Part shown: positions 33,485 through 43,540 of the stretch, one piece after another
How the letters are laid out: the number at the start of each line of letters is the position of its first letter
Numbering within the stretch: the first letter of the stretch is position 1
Assembly (NCBI RefSeq): GCF_011387195.1
Contig: NZ_CP046919.1
Span: 1,426,001-1,490,000 of the forward strand
DNA from: Streptococcus ruminicola
GTDB taxonomy: Bacteria; Bacillota; Bacilli; Lactobacillales; Streptococcaceae
DNA length: 64,000 nucleotides
Direction of reading: 5' to 3'
The notes under the pieces: generated by a model
The model's database searches: none
What the model saw: only the letters and a program-made list of their open reading frames with translations
What the model was told of the DNA's origin: nothing
Made by a program: the position numbers and the translations under genes

Positions 33485-36148
33485 ATGACAGAGTTCTTAT
33501 CTAAATTTTCTTTCAAAGAGAATGACTATTCTTACCTAAATCTTGAAGAAGCCGTTTCTCATTATGGAGGAAATATCAAAAGAATCCCTTACACTATTCG
33601 TATATTACTTGAAAGTTTACTCAGAAAGTATGATGGAGTAGATGTTACAAAAAGTCACATTGAAAATTTAGCAACTTACAATCCTAAAAACATCCAAGGC
33701 GAAGTCCCATTCAAACCAAGTCGTGTTATCCTACAAGATTTCACTGGTGTACCAGTTGTTGTCGACCTTGCATCAATGCGTGATGCCATCGTTTCAAATG
33801 GTGGTGATGCAGATTTAATCAACCCTGAAATCCCAGTTGATTTGGTTATTGACCACAGTGTCCAGGTTGATTTCTTTGGCTGCGATACAGCTTTAGAAGA
33901 TAACATTAATATGGAATTTAAACGTAACAATGAGCGTTACGAATTTTTGAAATGGGCTGAAAAATCATTCGATAATTACCGTGCTGTTCCACCAGCAACA
34001 GGGATTATTCACCAAGTTAATATTGAGTATTTAAGTGATGTTGTCATTGAAAAAGATGGTATGCTTTACCCTGATTCAATGTTTGGTACTGATAGTCACA
34101 CAACAATGATCAATGGTATTGGTGTGCTTGGTTGGGGAGTCGGAGGTATTGAAGCAGAAGCAGCTATGCTTGGTGAGGCTTCGTTTTTCCCAATTCCAGA
34201 AGTCATCGGTGTCCGTTTGACAGGTAAATTGCCTAAGATTGCGACTGCAACTGACTTGGCACTTAAAGTGACACAAGTCCTTCGTCAAGAAAAAGTTGTC
34301 GGCAAATTCGTTGAGTACTTTGGTGATGGTCTTTCAAATCTTAGTCTTGCTGAACGTGCAACTATCGCTAATATGGCTCCTGAATACGGTGCAACATGTG
34401 GTTATTTCCCAATCGATGATGAAACGCTTAACTACATGCGTTTGACAAACCGTGATGAAGACCACATTGCATTGACAAAAGAATATGCTAAACGTAACAA
34501 TCTTTTCTATGATCCAGAGCATCAAGCTGAATACACTAAAGTTGTTGAGATTGATTTGTCTACCATCTCACCAAGTATCTCTGGACCAAAACGTCCACAG
34601 GATTTGATTGATTTGACACAAGCAAAACAAACTTTCCAAGAAAGCTTGACACGCGAAGCAGGTGTTCAAGGATTTGGTTTGACAGCAGATGAGATTAATA
34701 AAACAGCAACTGTTCACTTTGAGGACAAAGATGTGGAAATCAAGACTGGACATGTGGCAATTGCAGCTATCACATCATGTACGAATACTTCAAATCCTTA
34801 CGTGCTCATGTCAGCTGGTTTGCTTGCCAAAAATGCTGTTGAACGTGGTTTACGCGTAGCTCCGACAGTCAAAACATCACTTGCCCCTGGTTCAAAAGTG
34901 GTGACAGGTTATCTTCGTAACTCTGGTTTGCAAACTTACCTAGATACACTTGGATTTAACATTGTCGGTTACGGTTGTACAACATGTATCGGTAACTCAG
35001 GTAGCCTTCGTCCAGAAGTTGCAAAAGCTATTACTGACACTGACTTGCTTGCATCAGCTGTTTTGTCAGGTAACCGTAACTTTGAAGGTCGTGTCAATCC
35101 ACTCGTCAAAGCAAACTTCCTTGCTAGTCCACCGCTAGTTGTGGCTTATGCGCTTGCTGGAAATACGAATATTGACTTGACAACAGAACCACTTGGTTTT
35201 GATCAAAACAATGAGCCAGTCTATCTTAAAGACATCATGCCAACAAATGATGAAGTAGCAAAATACGTTGACCAATTTGTCACACGTGAATTGTTCGAAC
35301 ACGAGTATGAGCATGTTTTCACTGACAGTGAAAAGTGGAACCAAATTCCAACAGAAGAAAGTAAAATCTATCATTGGAATGAAGCCTCAACATACATCCA
35401 AAACCCACCATACTTTGATAACTTGGGTGATGATTTAGCAATCAAACCACTTAAAAACCTTAAACCATTGGCTAAATTTGGTGATAGTGTCACAACTGAC
35501 CACATCTCACCAGCAGGTAACATCGCTAAAAACAGTCCAGCTGCTAAATATTTGACAGAACATGGTGTTGATTACCTTGATTTCAACTCATATGGTAGCC
35601 GTCGTGGTAACCACGAAGTCATGATGCGCGGAACATTTGCCAACATTCGAATTCAAAACCAATTAGCCGATGGTAAAATTGGTGGTTATACAAAATACAA
35701 TGGTGAATTGATGCCAATCTATGATGCAGCTATGCATTATAAAGAAGATAATGTTGACACTTTGGTCATTGCTGGTAAAGACTATGGTATGGGATCAAGT
35801 CGTGACTGGGCTGCCAAAGGGTCAAATCTTCTTGGTGTTAAAGCTGTTCTTGCTGAAAGCTTTGAACGTATTCACCGCTCAAACCTTGTCATGATGGGGG
35901 TTTTACCATTGCAATTCTTAGAAGGTGATACAGCTGAAAGTCTTGGATTAACAGGTTACGAAACATACGATATTAACCTTTCAGAAAATCCTGGTATTCA
36001 CGATATTGTAGATGTGATTGCGCGTGATGAATCAGGTGAAAAACACTTTAAAGCCATGGTCCGTTTTGATGCGGATGCTGACATCCGTTACTACAAAAAT
36101 GGCGGAATTCTACCAATGGTTGTTAGAAAGAAATTAGGGGGTGCTTAA
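33485..36148 (+). CDS. acnA: Aconitate hydratase
   Basis: Aconitase converts citrate to isocitrate with a 4Fe-4S cluster. The 887 residues follow the AcnA layout, with cluster cysteines in SCTNTSNP near residue 432 and [11 protein letters not shown] near 498-501, and the C-terminal swivel domain containing [10 protein letters not shown]. The start at 33485 fits the family N terminus and follows GGGGGTCC; an in-frame start 99 bases upstream lies before the promoter. It is the first gene of a three-gene operon making 2-oxoglutarate. Confidence 0.96.
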   Translation: MTEFLSKFSFKENDYSYLNLEEAVSHYGGNIKRIPYTIRILLESLLRKYDGVDVTKSHIENLATYNPKNIQGEVPFKPSRVILQDFTGVPVVVDLASMRDAIVSNGGDADLINPEIPVDLVIDHSVQVDFFGCDTALEDNINMEFKRNNERYEFLKWAEKSFDNYRAVPPATGIIHQVNIEYLSDVVIEKDGMLYPDSMFGTDSHTTMINGIGVLGWGVGGIEAEAAMLGEASFFPIPEVIGVRLTGKLPKIATATDLALKVTQVLRQEKVVGKFVEYFGDGLSNLSLAERATIANMAPEYGATCGYFPIDDETLNYMRLTNRDEDHIALTKEYAKRNNLFYDPEHQAEYTKVVEIDLSTISPSISGPKRPQDLIDLTQAKQTFQESLTREAGVQGFGLTADEINKTATVHFEDKDVEIKTGHVAIAAITSCTNTSNPYVLMSAGLLAKNAVERGLRVAPTVKTSLAPGSKVVTGYLRNSGLQTYLDTLGFNIVGYGCTTCIGNSGSLRPEVAKAITDTDLLASAVLSGNRNFEGRVNPLVKANFLASPPLVVAYALAGNTNIDLTTEPLGFDQNNEPVYLKDIMPTNDEVAKYVDQFVTRELFEHEYEHVFTDSEKWNQIPTEESKIYHWNEASTYIQNPPYFDNLGDDLAIKPLKNLKPLAKFGDSVTTDHISPAGNIAKNSPAAKYLTEHGVDYLDFNSYGSRRGNHEVMMRGTFANIRIQNQLADGKIGGYTKYNGELMPIYDAAMHYKEDNVDTLVIAGKDYGMGSSRDWAAKGSNLLGVKAVLAESFERIHRSNLVMMGVLPLQFLEGDTAESLGLTGYETYDINLSENPGIHDIVDVIARDESGEKHFKAMVRFDADADIRYYKNGGILPMVVRKKLGGA

Positions 36149-36151
36149 TAT

Positions 36152-37270
36152 ATGACAGGATCAAGTGGATTAAAAGATTTAATCGCCTGTAATACCCGTA
36201 TTAGTTCGATTATTAATGATAATTTATCTTATGCAGGTTACAATATTTCAGAATTGATGGACAATGATGCTAGTTTCGAAGAAGTGATTTACCTTCTTTG
36301 GAACCTTCATTTGCCAAATAAAACAGAGCTTGATGATTTTGTAAAATTACTTCGTGATAACTATGAAATCAGTGACGCTGTTGTGCAATGTATTATGATT
36401 CAATCACGTAATCATTTGCATCCGATGAGTGTTCTTCGTTCAACAGTTAGCTTGCTAGGTGTTTACAACGTTAATGCAGAAGATAACTCAGAAGAAGCAA
36501 CTTACGAACAATCTATTCAATTAATGGCAAAAATGCCAACGATTATTGCAGCTTTTGCTCGTTTGCGTGAAGGAAAAACACCAGTAGCACCACGCAAGGA
36601 CTTGTGCTTTGCCGCCAATTTCCTTTATATGCTAAATGGTGAAGAACCAACAGAATTGCAAGTTAAAGCTTTAAATCGAGCTTTGGTTTTACATGCTGAT
36701 CATGAATTAAATGCCTCAACATTTGCCGCTCGTGTTTGTGCCTCAACTTTGGCTGATATTTATTCTTGTGTAACAACAGCGATTGGTACCCTTAAAGGAC
36801 CTCTTCACGGTGGCGCTAATGAACGTGTTTTCGACATGCTGACTGAAATCCGTGAAATGGGTGATACTAAAGCTTATCTAAAAGAAAAACTTGATTCACA
36901 AGAAAAAATTATGGGATTTGGCCACCGCGTTTATAAAACACAAGACCCACGTGAAAAATATCTTCGTGAAATGGCTCAAGCTTTAACAGAAGGAACTGAA
37001 AATGAAATTTGGTTTGACTTGTCTCGTGAAATTGAAGATTACATGAAACATACTAAAGGTTTGATTCCAAATGTCGATTTCTATTCAGCGACAGTTTATC
37101 ATGTGCTTGGTATTGATAGTTCAATCTTTACCTTGATTTTTGCCATGAGTCGTGTTGCTGGTTGGATTGCTCATATTCAAGAACAACAAAAACATAATAA
37201 ATTGATTCGTCCACGTTCTCGTTATAAAGGTGAACTTGGTTTGAAATATGTTCCACTTGAAGATCGTTAA
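36152..37270 (+). CDS. citZ: Citrate synthase
   Basis: Citrate synthase joins oxaloacetate and acetyl-CoA. The 372 residues are of the short Gram-positive type I dimeric form. Catalytic histidines are visible in [10 protein letters not shown] and LHGGANERV and the aspartate region in [21 protein letters not shown] binds substrate. It lies three bases after the acn stop, with GGGGG in the end of acn as binding site. With aconitase and Icd it supplies 2-oxoglutarate for glutamate, as no later TCA genes are nearby. Confidence 0.95.
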   Translation: MTGSSGLKDLIACNTRISSIINDNLSYAGYNISELMDNDASFEEVIYLLWNLHLPNKTELDDFVKLLRDNYEISDAVVQCIMIQSRNHLHPMSVLRSTVSLLGVYNVNAEDNSEEATYEQSIQLMAKMPTIIAAFARLREGKTPVAPRKDLCFAANFLYMLNGEEPTELQVKALNRALVLHADHELNASTFAARVCASTLADIYSCVTTAIGTLKGPLHGGANERVFDMLTEIREMGDTKAYLKEKLDSQEKIMGFGHRVYKTQDPREKYLREMAQALTEGTENEIWFDLSREIEDYMKHTKGLIPNVDFYSATVYHVLGIDSSIFTLIFAMSRVAGWIAHIQEQQKHNKLIRPRSRYKGELGLKYVPLEDR

Positions 37271-37299
37271 AAAAGATTACGAAAGGAAAAAGGAAAATT

Positions 37300-38475
37300 A
37301 TGGCTGATAAAATCACTTTAGAAAATGGCCAATTGGTCGTTTCTAATCATCCAATTATCCCTTTTATTGAAGGGGATGGTGTTGGACGTGACATTTGGAA
37401 GAATGCGCGTGCTGTCTTTGATGCTGCTGTTGAAAAAGCTTATCAAGGTCAAAAGAAAGTTGAATGGCATGAACTTTTAGCTGGTAAAAAAGCGCATGAA
37501 GCAACTGGGAAATGGTTACCAGAAGAAACGCTTGATACGATTAAAGAAGATTTGATTGCTATTAAAGGTCCTCTAGAAACACCAGTTGGTGGTGGGATTC
37601 GTTCGTTAAATGTTACACTTCGCCAAGAATTGGATTTGTATGCTTGTGTTCGCCCAGTTCGCTATTTCAAAGGAATTGAAAGCCCGCTTAAAGAACCAGA
37701 AAAAACAAGTATTACGATTTTCCGTGAAAATACAGAAGATATTTATGCAGGGATTGAATGGGAAGCTGGTACAGCAGAAGTGAAAAAAGTCATTGAATTC
37801 TTGCAAAATGAAATGTCTGTCAGCAAGATTCGTTTTCCTGAAACAAGTAGCATTGGTATCAAACCTATCTCAAAAGAAGGTAGTGAACGTTTGATTCGTT
37901 CTGCAATTGAATACGCTCTTGCTAATCAACTAACAAACGTCACAATTGTTCACAAAGGAAATATTCAAAAATTTACCGAAGGCGGCTTCCGTAAATGGGG
38001 TTACGAACTTGCAGAACGTGAATATGCTGATGAATTGGCAAGTGGGAAATTGGTTATGAATGACATCATTGCCGATAACTTCTTGCAACAAATCCTACTA
38101 AATCCTGAAAAATTTGATGTTGTCGCTTTGACAAACTTAAACGGTGACTATGCGAGTGATGCTCTTGCTGCTCAAGTTGGTGGTATCGGAATCTCACCTG
38201 GTGCTAATATCAACTACGTAACTGGACATGCAATCTTTGAAGCAACTCACGGAACAGCTCCTGATATTGCTGGAAAAGACATTGCTAATCCATGTTCTGT
38301 TCTTTTATCTGGTTGTATGTTGTTTGATTATATCGGATGGACAGAAGTTGCCAGCTTGATTTCTCAAGCAATTGAAACAACTTTTGCCAAAGGTCAATTT
38401 ACAGCAGATTTGGCGCAAGGAAAAGCCGCTTGCTCAACAAGTGAATTTGCAGCTAAACTTATTGAAAATATGTAA
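37300..38475 (+). CDS. icd: Isocitrate dehydrogenase, NAD-type cofactor residues
   Basis: Icd oxidises and decarboxylates isocitrate to 2-oxoglutarate. The 391 residues contain the substrate site [21 protein letters not shown] and [14 protein letters not shown]. In the cofactor loop the sequence is [12 protein letters not shown], with Asp322 and Ile323 where the NADP enzyme of E. coli has Lys344 and Tyr345. This points to NAD as cofactor. AAAGGAAAAAGG precedes the start. The gene ends the operon at a strong terminator. Confidence 0.94.
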   Translation: MADKITLENGQLVVSNHPIIPFIEGDGVGRDIWKNARAVFDAAVEKAYQGQKKVEWHELLAGKKAHEATGKWLPEETLDTIKEDLIAIKGPLETPVGGGIRSLNVTLRQELDLYACVRPVRYFKGIESPLKEPEKTSITIFRENTEDIYAGIEWEAGTAEVKKVIEFLQNEMSVSKIRFPETSSIGIKPISKEGSERLIRSAIEYALANQLTNVTIVHKGNIQKFTEGGFRKWGYELAEREYADELASGKLVMNDIIADNFLQQILLNPEKFDVVALTNLNGDYASDALAAQVGGIGISPGANINYVTGHAIFEATHGTAPDIAGKDIANPCSVLLSGCMLFDYIGWTEVASLISQAIETTFAKGQFTADLAQGKAACSTSEFAAKLIENM

Positions 38476-38482
38476 AAGCTCG

Positions 38483-38511
38483 CCTAGAACAAGTCTTGTT
38501 CTAGGTTTTTT
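38483..38511 (+). terminator. Terminator after icd
   Basis: CCTAGAACAA and TTGTTCTAGG flank three bases and six Ts follow. A new -10 box, TGTTATAAT, begins right behind. Confidence 0.85.
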
Positions 38512-38552
38512 GTTATAATGAGAATAGTTTGAAATTTAGAGGTTGGCGTTTT

Positions 38553-39353
38553 ATGGGCTATTCTATAACGGATATTATTTTTCTATTTTTTATTTATTCA
38601 TTTATCGGTTGGCTATGGGAAACCATTTATTGCTCCATTCGTGATAAAAAGTTTGCTTATCGTGGTTTCTTAGCTGGGCCTTATTGTCCAGTTTATGGCT
38701 TTGCGGTGGCGACGGTTTTAATCGGCACAAAACCATTTCAAAACAATCTACTAGGACTTTTTATCAGTGGCATGCTCATTGCGACGATTTTTGAATTTCT
38801 GGCTGGCTGGTTTTTGGAGAACTTCTTTCATATGAAACTTTGGGATTATAGCCATTTATTTGGTAATGTTAAAGGTTGGATTGCTCCTGAAATTTCACTT
38901 TTTTGGGGAGTTAGTATTTTGATACTTGTTAAATTTGTCCAGCCAACGGTCATGGCTGTTATCAATCGTTTGAATGGCTGGTTTGCCCTAGTGATTGTTT
39001 CTATCATGACAGCGGATTTGATTTGGACAGTTATGGATACTGTGAAATTTCAACAAGCTGCAGCAACGGTTGAAAAATATGTTCGCTCTGAACAGGAAAG
39101 ATTGCTTCGATCTGTTAAAACAGAATTTGACGACTGGACTAAACAAAGAGAAGCTTTCAGCAAACGTTTGGAGAAATTTAGACTTCAGCTAAATGAGAAT
39201 TTAAAAGTTAAGGGTGTTCAGCCATTTCGTTTTAACCAACGTCGTATGTTGCGGAACTATAAAAATCTTAGCTTGACAACAGCACCATTCTTTAATGAAA
39301 TTCGTAAACAAACAGCAGCCCTAAAAAAGAAAAAAGCTGAAAAGAAAGATTAA
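38553..39353 (+). CDS. Putative ABC-transporter type IV / CmpB-like membrane protein
   Basis: The 266 residues begin with five or six membrane helices. IYSFIGWLWETIYCSIRDKKFAYRGFLAGPYCPVYGFG-like residues (about 12-48) are the signature of the PF06541 family, annotated as putative ABC-transporter type IV although transport has not been shown. The last 90 residues are soluble, basic and probably coiled coil (EKYVRSEQERLLRSVKTEF onward). The start is the ATG at 38553 with AGAGG upstream. It has its own promoter and stands alone. Function is not known. Confidence 0.75.
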   Translation: MGYSITDIIFLFFIYSFIGWLWETIYCSIRDKKFAYRGFLAGPYCPVYGFAVATVLIGTKPFQNNLLGLFISGMLIATIFEFLAGWFLENFFHMKLWDYSHLFGNVKGWIAPEISLFWGVSILILVKFVQPTVMAVINRLNGWFALVIVSIMTADLIWTVMDTVKFQQAAATVEKYVRSEQERLLRSVKTEFDDWTKQREAFSKRLEKFRLQLNENLKVKGVQPFRFNQRRMLRNYKNLSLTTAPFFNEIRKQTAALKKKKAEKKD

Positions 39354-39500
39354 TCAATAAATGGAAGCGAGTTCAACTTGTTTCTATTTATTTTTGAAAA
39401 AAACAGGTAATTTTACAGCCTGAAAGTGCCGTTTTTCCTTAATTTTTCAAAAAAGAAGGCGCATACAAGGTGTGTAACTATTGAAATAAAAAAGGGTTTA

Positions 39501-39541
39501 TGCTATAATCATAGCTTGTAAGGGTTATCATAAGGTAATCC
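39501..39541 (+). promoter_or_regulatory. ptsHI promoter and 5' hairpin
   Basis: TGCTATAAT at 39501-39509 is an extended -10. The early leader contains GGGTTATC-ATAA-GGTAATCC at 39522-39541, an eight-pair stem (two wobbles) that may stabilise the mRNA. Confidence 0.65.
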
Positions 39542-39572
39542 GAAAAAACACAAATAAAAGGAGAACCATAAT

Positions 39573-39836
39573 ATGGCTTCAAAAGATTTTCACATTGTTG
39601 CAGAAACAGGTATTCACGCACGTCCAGCTACTTTGCTTGTTCAAACAGCTAGCAAATTCGCTTCAGACATCACTCTTGACTACAAAGGTAAAGCAGTAAA
39701 CCTTAAATCAATCATGGGTGTTATGAGTCTTGGTGTTGGTCAAGGTGCTGACGTAACTATCTCTGCTGAAGGTGCTGACGCTGATGACGCACTTGCAGCA
39801 ATCGAAGAAACAATGACAAAAGAAGGATTGGCTTAA
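39573..39836 (+). CDS. ptsH: HPr phosphocarrier protein
   Basis: HPr carries phosphate from Enzyme I to the sugar-specific PTS enzymes. The 87 residues show His15 in [11 protein letters not shown], the phosphorylation site for PTS flow, and Ser46 in LKSIMGVMS, the target of HPr kinase that turns HPr into the CcpA co-repressor. Codon bias is extreme, fitting a very abundant protein. AAAGGAG precedes the start. ptsI follows four bases later. Confidence 0.98.
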
Positions 39837-39840
39837 GAAA

Positions 39841-41574
39841 ATGACAGAAATGCTTAAAGGAATTGCCGCATCTGATGGTGTTGCTGTTGCTAAAGCGTAT
39901 CTACTCGTTCAACCTGATTTGTCATTTGAAACTGTTACAGTTGAAGATACAAGTGCAGAGGAAGCTCGCCTAGATGCCGCATTGAAAGCATCACAAGACG
40001 AGCTTTCTATTATACGTGAAAAAGCAGTAGAAACACTTGGCGAAGAAGCAGCTGCCGTATTTGACGCACATTTAATGGTTCTTGCTGACCCAGAAATGAT
40101 CAGCCAAATTAAAGAAACTATTCGTGCAAAACAAACTAACGCAGAAGCAGGACTTAAAGAAGTGACTGACATGTTCATCACTATCTTTGAAGGAATGGAA
40201 GATAACCCATACATGCAAGAACGTGCCGCAGATATCCGCGACGTTGCTAAACGTGTATTGGCTCACCTTCTTGGTGCTAAACTTCCAAACCCTGCTACAA
40301 TTGATGAAGAATCAATCGTTATTGCACACGATTTGACACCTTCTGATACTGCCCAATTGAACAAACAATTTGTTAAAGCCTTTGTTACAAACATTGGTGG
40401 ACGTACAAGTCACTCAGCTATCATGGCTCGTACACTTGAAATTGCCGCTGTTCTTGGAACAAACGATATCACTAGCCGTGTTAAAGATGGCGATATCGTT
40501 GCTGTAAACGGTATCACTGGTGAAGTGATCATCAACCCAACAGATGAACAAGTTGCTGAATTTAAAGCTGCTGGTGAAGCATATGCTAAACAAAAAGCTG
40601 AATGGGCTCTTCTTAAAGATGCTAAAACAGTAACAGCAGATGGTAAACACTTCGAATTGGCAGCTAACATTGGTACACCTAAAGACGTTGAAGGTGTTAA
40701 TGCTAATGGTGCAGAAGCAGTTGGTCTTTACCGTACAGAATTCTTGTACATGGATTCACAAGACTTCCCAACTGAAGATGAACAATATGAAGCATACAAG
40801 GCTGTTCTTGAAGGCATGAATGGTAAACCAGTTGTGGTTCGTACAATGGATATTGGTGGGGATAAAGAACTTCCTTACTTCGACCTTCCAAAAGAAATGA
40901 ACCCATTCCTTGGATTCCGTGCACTTCGTATTTCTATCTCAGAAACAGGAAATGCAATGTTCCGTACACAAATCCGTGCACTTCTTCGTGCATCTGTACA
41001 CGGACAACTTCGTATCATGTTCCCAATGGTTGCTCTTCTTAAAGAATTCCGTGCTGCTAAAGCAATCTTTGATGAAGAAAAAGCAAACCTTAAAGCTGAA
41101 GGTGTTGCCGTTTCAGATGATATCCAAGTTGGTATCATGATTGAAATTCCAGCTGCAGCTATGCTTGCTGACCAATTTGCGAAAGAAGTTGACTTCTTCT
41201 CAATCGGAACAAACGACCTTATCCAATACACAATGGCTGCTGACCGTATGAACGAACAAGTTTCATACCTTTACCAACCATACAACCCATCAATCCTTCG
41301 TTTGATTAACAACGTTATCAAAGCAGCTCACGCTGAAGGTAAATGGGCTGGTATGTGTGGTGAAATGGCCGGTGACCAAAAAGCTGTTCCACTTCTTGTC
41401 GGAATGGGGCTTGACGAGTTCTCTATGTCAGCTACATCAATTCTTCGTACACGTAGCTTGATGAAGAAACTTGACACTGCTAAAATGCAAGAATACGCTA
41501 ACCGCGCTCTTACAGAATGCTCAACAATGGAAGAAGTTCTTGAGCTTAGCAAAGAATATGTTAATGTTGACTAA
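39841..41574 (+). CDS. ptsI: PTS Enzyme I (phosphoenolpyruvate-protein phosphotransferase)
   Basis: Enzyme I takes phosphate from PEP and gives it to HPr. The 577 residues include the N-terminal HPr-binding domain with the active histidine at about 191 in [12 protein letters not shown], and a C-terminal PEP-binding barrel with [25 protein letters not shown] and the catalytic cysteine in GMCGEMAGD near residue 505. It is coupled to ptsH. Strong codon bias matches its abundance. Confidence 0.98.
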   Translation: MTEMLKGIAASDGVAVAKAYLLVQPDLSFETVTVEDTSAEEARLDAALKASQDELSIIREKAVETLGEEAAAVFDAHLMVLADPEMISQIKETIRAKQTNAEAGLKEVTDMFITIFEGMEDNPYMQERAADIRDVAKRVLAHLLGAKLPNPATIDEESIVIAHDLTPSDTAQLNKQFVKAFVTNIGGRTSHSAIMARTLEIAAVLGTNDITSRVKDGDIVAVNGITGEVIINPTDEQVAEFKAAGEAYAKQKAEWALLKDAKTVTADGKHFELAANIGTPKDVEGVNANGAEAVGLYRTEFLYMDSQDFPTEDEQYEAYKAVLEGMNGKPVVVRTMDIGGDKELPYFDLPKEMNPFLGFRALRISISETGNAMFRTQIRALLRASVHGQLRIMFPMVALLKEFRAAKAIFDEEKANLKAEGVAVSDDIQVGIMIEIPAAAMLADQFAKEVDFFSIGTNDLIQYTMAADRMNEQVSYLYQPYNPSILRLINNVIKAAHAEGKWAGMCGEMAGDQKAVPLLVGMGLDEFSMSATSILRTRSLMKKLDTAKMQEYANRALTECSTMEEVLELSKEYVNVD

Positions 41575-41585
41575 TTAACATGAGA

Positions 41586-41619
41586 AAGCTTTTAACGTAA
41601 TGTTAAAAGCTTTTTTTGA
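41586..41619 (+). terminator. Terminator after ptsI
   Basis: AAAGCTTTTAAC and GTTAAAAGCTTT flank five bases, with a long T run. Confidence 0.85.
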
Positions 41620-41925
41620 TGTTAAAAATCAGGAACTCCTAATTGAATTCATTTGAAATGTTATTGTTTTTTCTAATGGAAAAATATACAAAAAAATTAT
41701 AAAAACAAAATTTTTATCAATTGGAAAAATTCTCTAAATTCTGATTATAGCAAAACATATGTAGGAATTAGAGAACTTTTCTCATTTTGTTAGATATTTT
41801 ATAATTATAACTATTTGACGGTACAAAGTTTTTGTCTAAATTTTCAGAATTTTTTCGTGTTAAAATATTGAAAAAAGCTAAAAAAGTGATAAAATGGAGT
41901 TATCACATTTAAAAGGAGATATCGC
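41620..41925 (+). promoter_or_regulatory. AT-rich regulatory region of gapN
   Basis: No gene is present. TTGAAA at 41868 and TAAAAT at 41890 form a promoter with a 16-bp spacer and an extended TGA. AATTTTCAGAATTTT at 41839-41853 is a CodY-like box with two mismatches. Further up, TTCTCTAAATTC (41730) and GAATTAGAGAA (41765) form an imperfect inverted repeat that could be another operator or an mRNA-independent DNA site. Confidence 0.55.
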
Positions 41926-43356
41926 TTGACTAAACAATATAAAAATTACGTCAACGGTGAGTGGAAACTTTCTAAAGAAGAAATCAAAATTTACGCTCCC
42001 GCAACTGGTGAAGAACTTGGTTCTGTTCCTGCAATGAGCCAAGAAGAAGTAGACTACGTCTATGCATCAGCCAAAGCTGCTCAAAAAGCATGGCGTGCAC
42101 TTTCATATGTAGAACGTGCTGAATACCTTCACAAAGCAGCTGATATTTTGATGCGTGATGCTGAAAAAATTGGTGCTGTTCTTTCTAAAGAAATCGCTAA
42201 AGGTTACAAATCAGCTGTCGGTGAAGTTATTCGTACTGCTGAAATCATTAACTATGCTGCTGAAGAAGGCGTTCGTCTTGAAGGTGAAGTTCTTGAAGGT
42301 GGTAGCTTTGATCCAGCAAGCAAGAAAAAAATCGCTATCGTTCGTCGCGAACCAGTAGGTTTGGTGCTTGCTATTTCACCATTTAACTACCCAATCAACC
42401 TTGCAGGTTCTAAGATTGCTCCTGCCCTTATTTCAGGGAACGTTGTTGCCCTTAAACCACCTACGCAAGGTTCTATCTCAGGTCTTCTTTTAGCTGAAGC
42501 ATTTGCTGAAGCTGGACTTCCTGCAGGTGTATTTAACACAATTACTGGACGTGGTTCTGTTATCGGTGACTATATTGTAGAACACGAAGCTGTTAACTAT
42601 ATCAACTTCACTGGTTCAACACCAGTTGGTGAACACATTGGTCATTTGGCTGGTATGCGTCCAATCATGCTTGAACTTGGTGGTAAAGATTCAGCTATCA
42701 TTCTTGAAGATGCTGACCTTGACTTGGCTGCTAAAAACATCGTTGCTGGTGCTTATGGATACTCAGGACAACGTTGTACAGCTGTAAAACGTGTTCTTGT
42801 TATGGATAGCATTGCTGACAAATTAGTTGAAAAAGTTTCTGCACTTGTTAACGACTTGACTGTTGGTATGCCAGAAGATAACGCTGATATCACTCCACTT
42901 ATCGATACAAAAGCTGCTGACTATGTTGAAGGTCTTATCAAAGATGCTCAAGAAAAAGGTGCTAAAGAAGTTATCTCATTCAAACGTGAAGGTAACCTTA
43001 TCAGCCCAGTATTGTTTGATAATGTAACAACTGACATGCGCTTGGCTTGGGAAGAACCATTTGGTCCAGTCCTTCCATTTATCCGTGTAAACTCAGTTGA
43101 AGAGGCTATCGAAATCTCAAATAAATCTGAATATGGTCTTCAAGCTTCTGTATTTACAAACAATTTCCCATTGGCATTCAAGATTGCTGAACAACTTGAA
43201 GTGGGTACTGTTCACATTAACAACAAAACACAACGTGGTACAGATAACTTCCCATTCCTTGGTGCTAAAAAATCTGGTGCTGGAACACAAGGTGTGAAAT
43301 ATTCTATTGAAGCTATGACAACTGTCAAATCTACTGTATTTGATATTGCCAAATAA
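41926..43356 (+). CDS. gapN: NADP-dependent non-phosphorylating glyceraldehyde-3-phosphate dehydrogenase
   Basis: GapN oxidises glyceraldehyde-3-phosphate directly to 3-phosphoglycerate with NADP, giving the NADPH that streptococci need because they lack much of the oxidative pentose phosphate route. The protein is nearly that of S. mutans: MTKQYKNYVNGEWKLSKEE at the start, Glu250 in LELGGKDSA and Cys284 in GQRCTAVKRV. The start codon is TTG at 41926 behind AAAGGAG with eight-base spacing. It is a single gene between terminators. Confidence 0.97.
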   Translation: MTKQYKNYVNGEWKLSKEEIKIYAPATGEELGSVPAMSQEEVDYVYASAKAAQKAWRALSYVERAEYLHKAADILMRDAEKIGAVLSKEIAKGYKSAVGEVIRTAEIINYAAEEGVRLEGEVLEGGSFDPASKKKIAIVRREPVGLVLAISPFNYPINLAGSKIAPALISGNVVALKPPTQGSISGLLLAEAFAEAGLPAGVFNTITGRGSVIGDYIVEHEAVNYINFTGSTPVGEHIGHLAGMRPIMLELGGKDSAIILEDADLDLAAKNIVAGAYGYSGQRCTAVKRVLVMDSIADKLVEKVSALVNDLTVGMPEDNADITPLIDTKAADYVEGLIKDAQEKGAKEVISFKREGNLISPVLFDNVTTDMRLAWEEPFGPVLPFIRVNSVEEAIEISNKSEYGLQASVFTNNFPLAFKIAEQLEVGTVHINNKTQRGTDNFPFLGAKKSGAGTQGVKYSIEAMTTVKSTVFDIAK

Positions 43357-43361
43357 TAGAT

Positions 43362-43391
43362 AAAAGGTTAGAACATTGTTCTAGCCTTTTT
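43362..43391 (+). terminator. Terminator after gapN
   Basis: AAAGGTTAGAAC and GTTCTAGCCTTT flank three bases with a T run. Confidence 0.85.
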
Positions 43392-43483
43392 GTTTTTTCA
43401 GAAATAGAAGGAAGGGAAGTTGTTCTTTTTTTGTAAATTTTTAGAAATTATTTCTTTTTTCTAATATTTTTACACTTTAAATT

Positions 43484-43511
43484 ATGAAAACGCATACTTT
43501 TTTGGTAGAAT
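43484..43511 (+). promoter_or_regulatory. cre site and promoter of pckA
   Basis: ATGAAAACGCATACT at 43484-43498 matches the CcpA consensus WTGNAANCGNWNNCW at every defined position. It covers the -35 place of the extended -10 TGGTAGAAT at 43503-43511, so CcpA bound here would repress pckA on good sugars. Confidence 0.75.
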
Positions 43512-43540
43512 GAAATTAACCATACAATAGGAGGTAGAAA

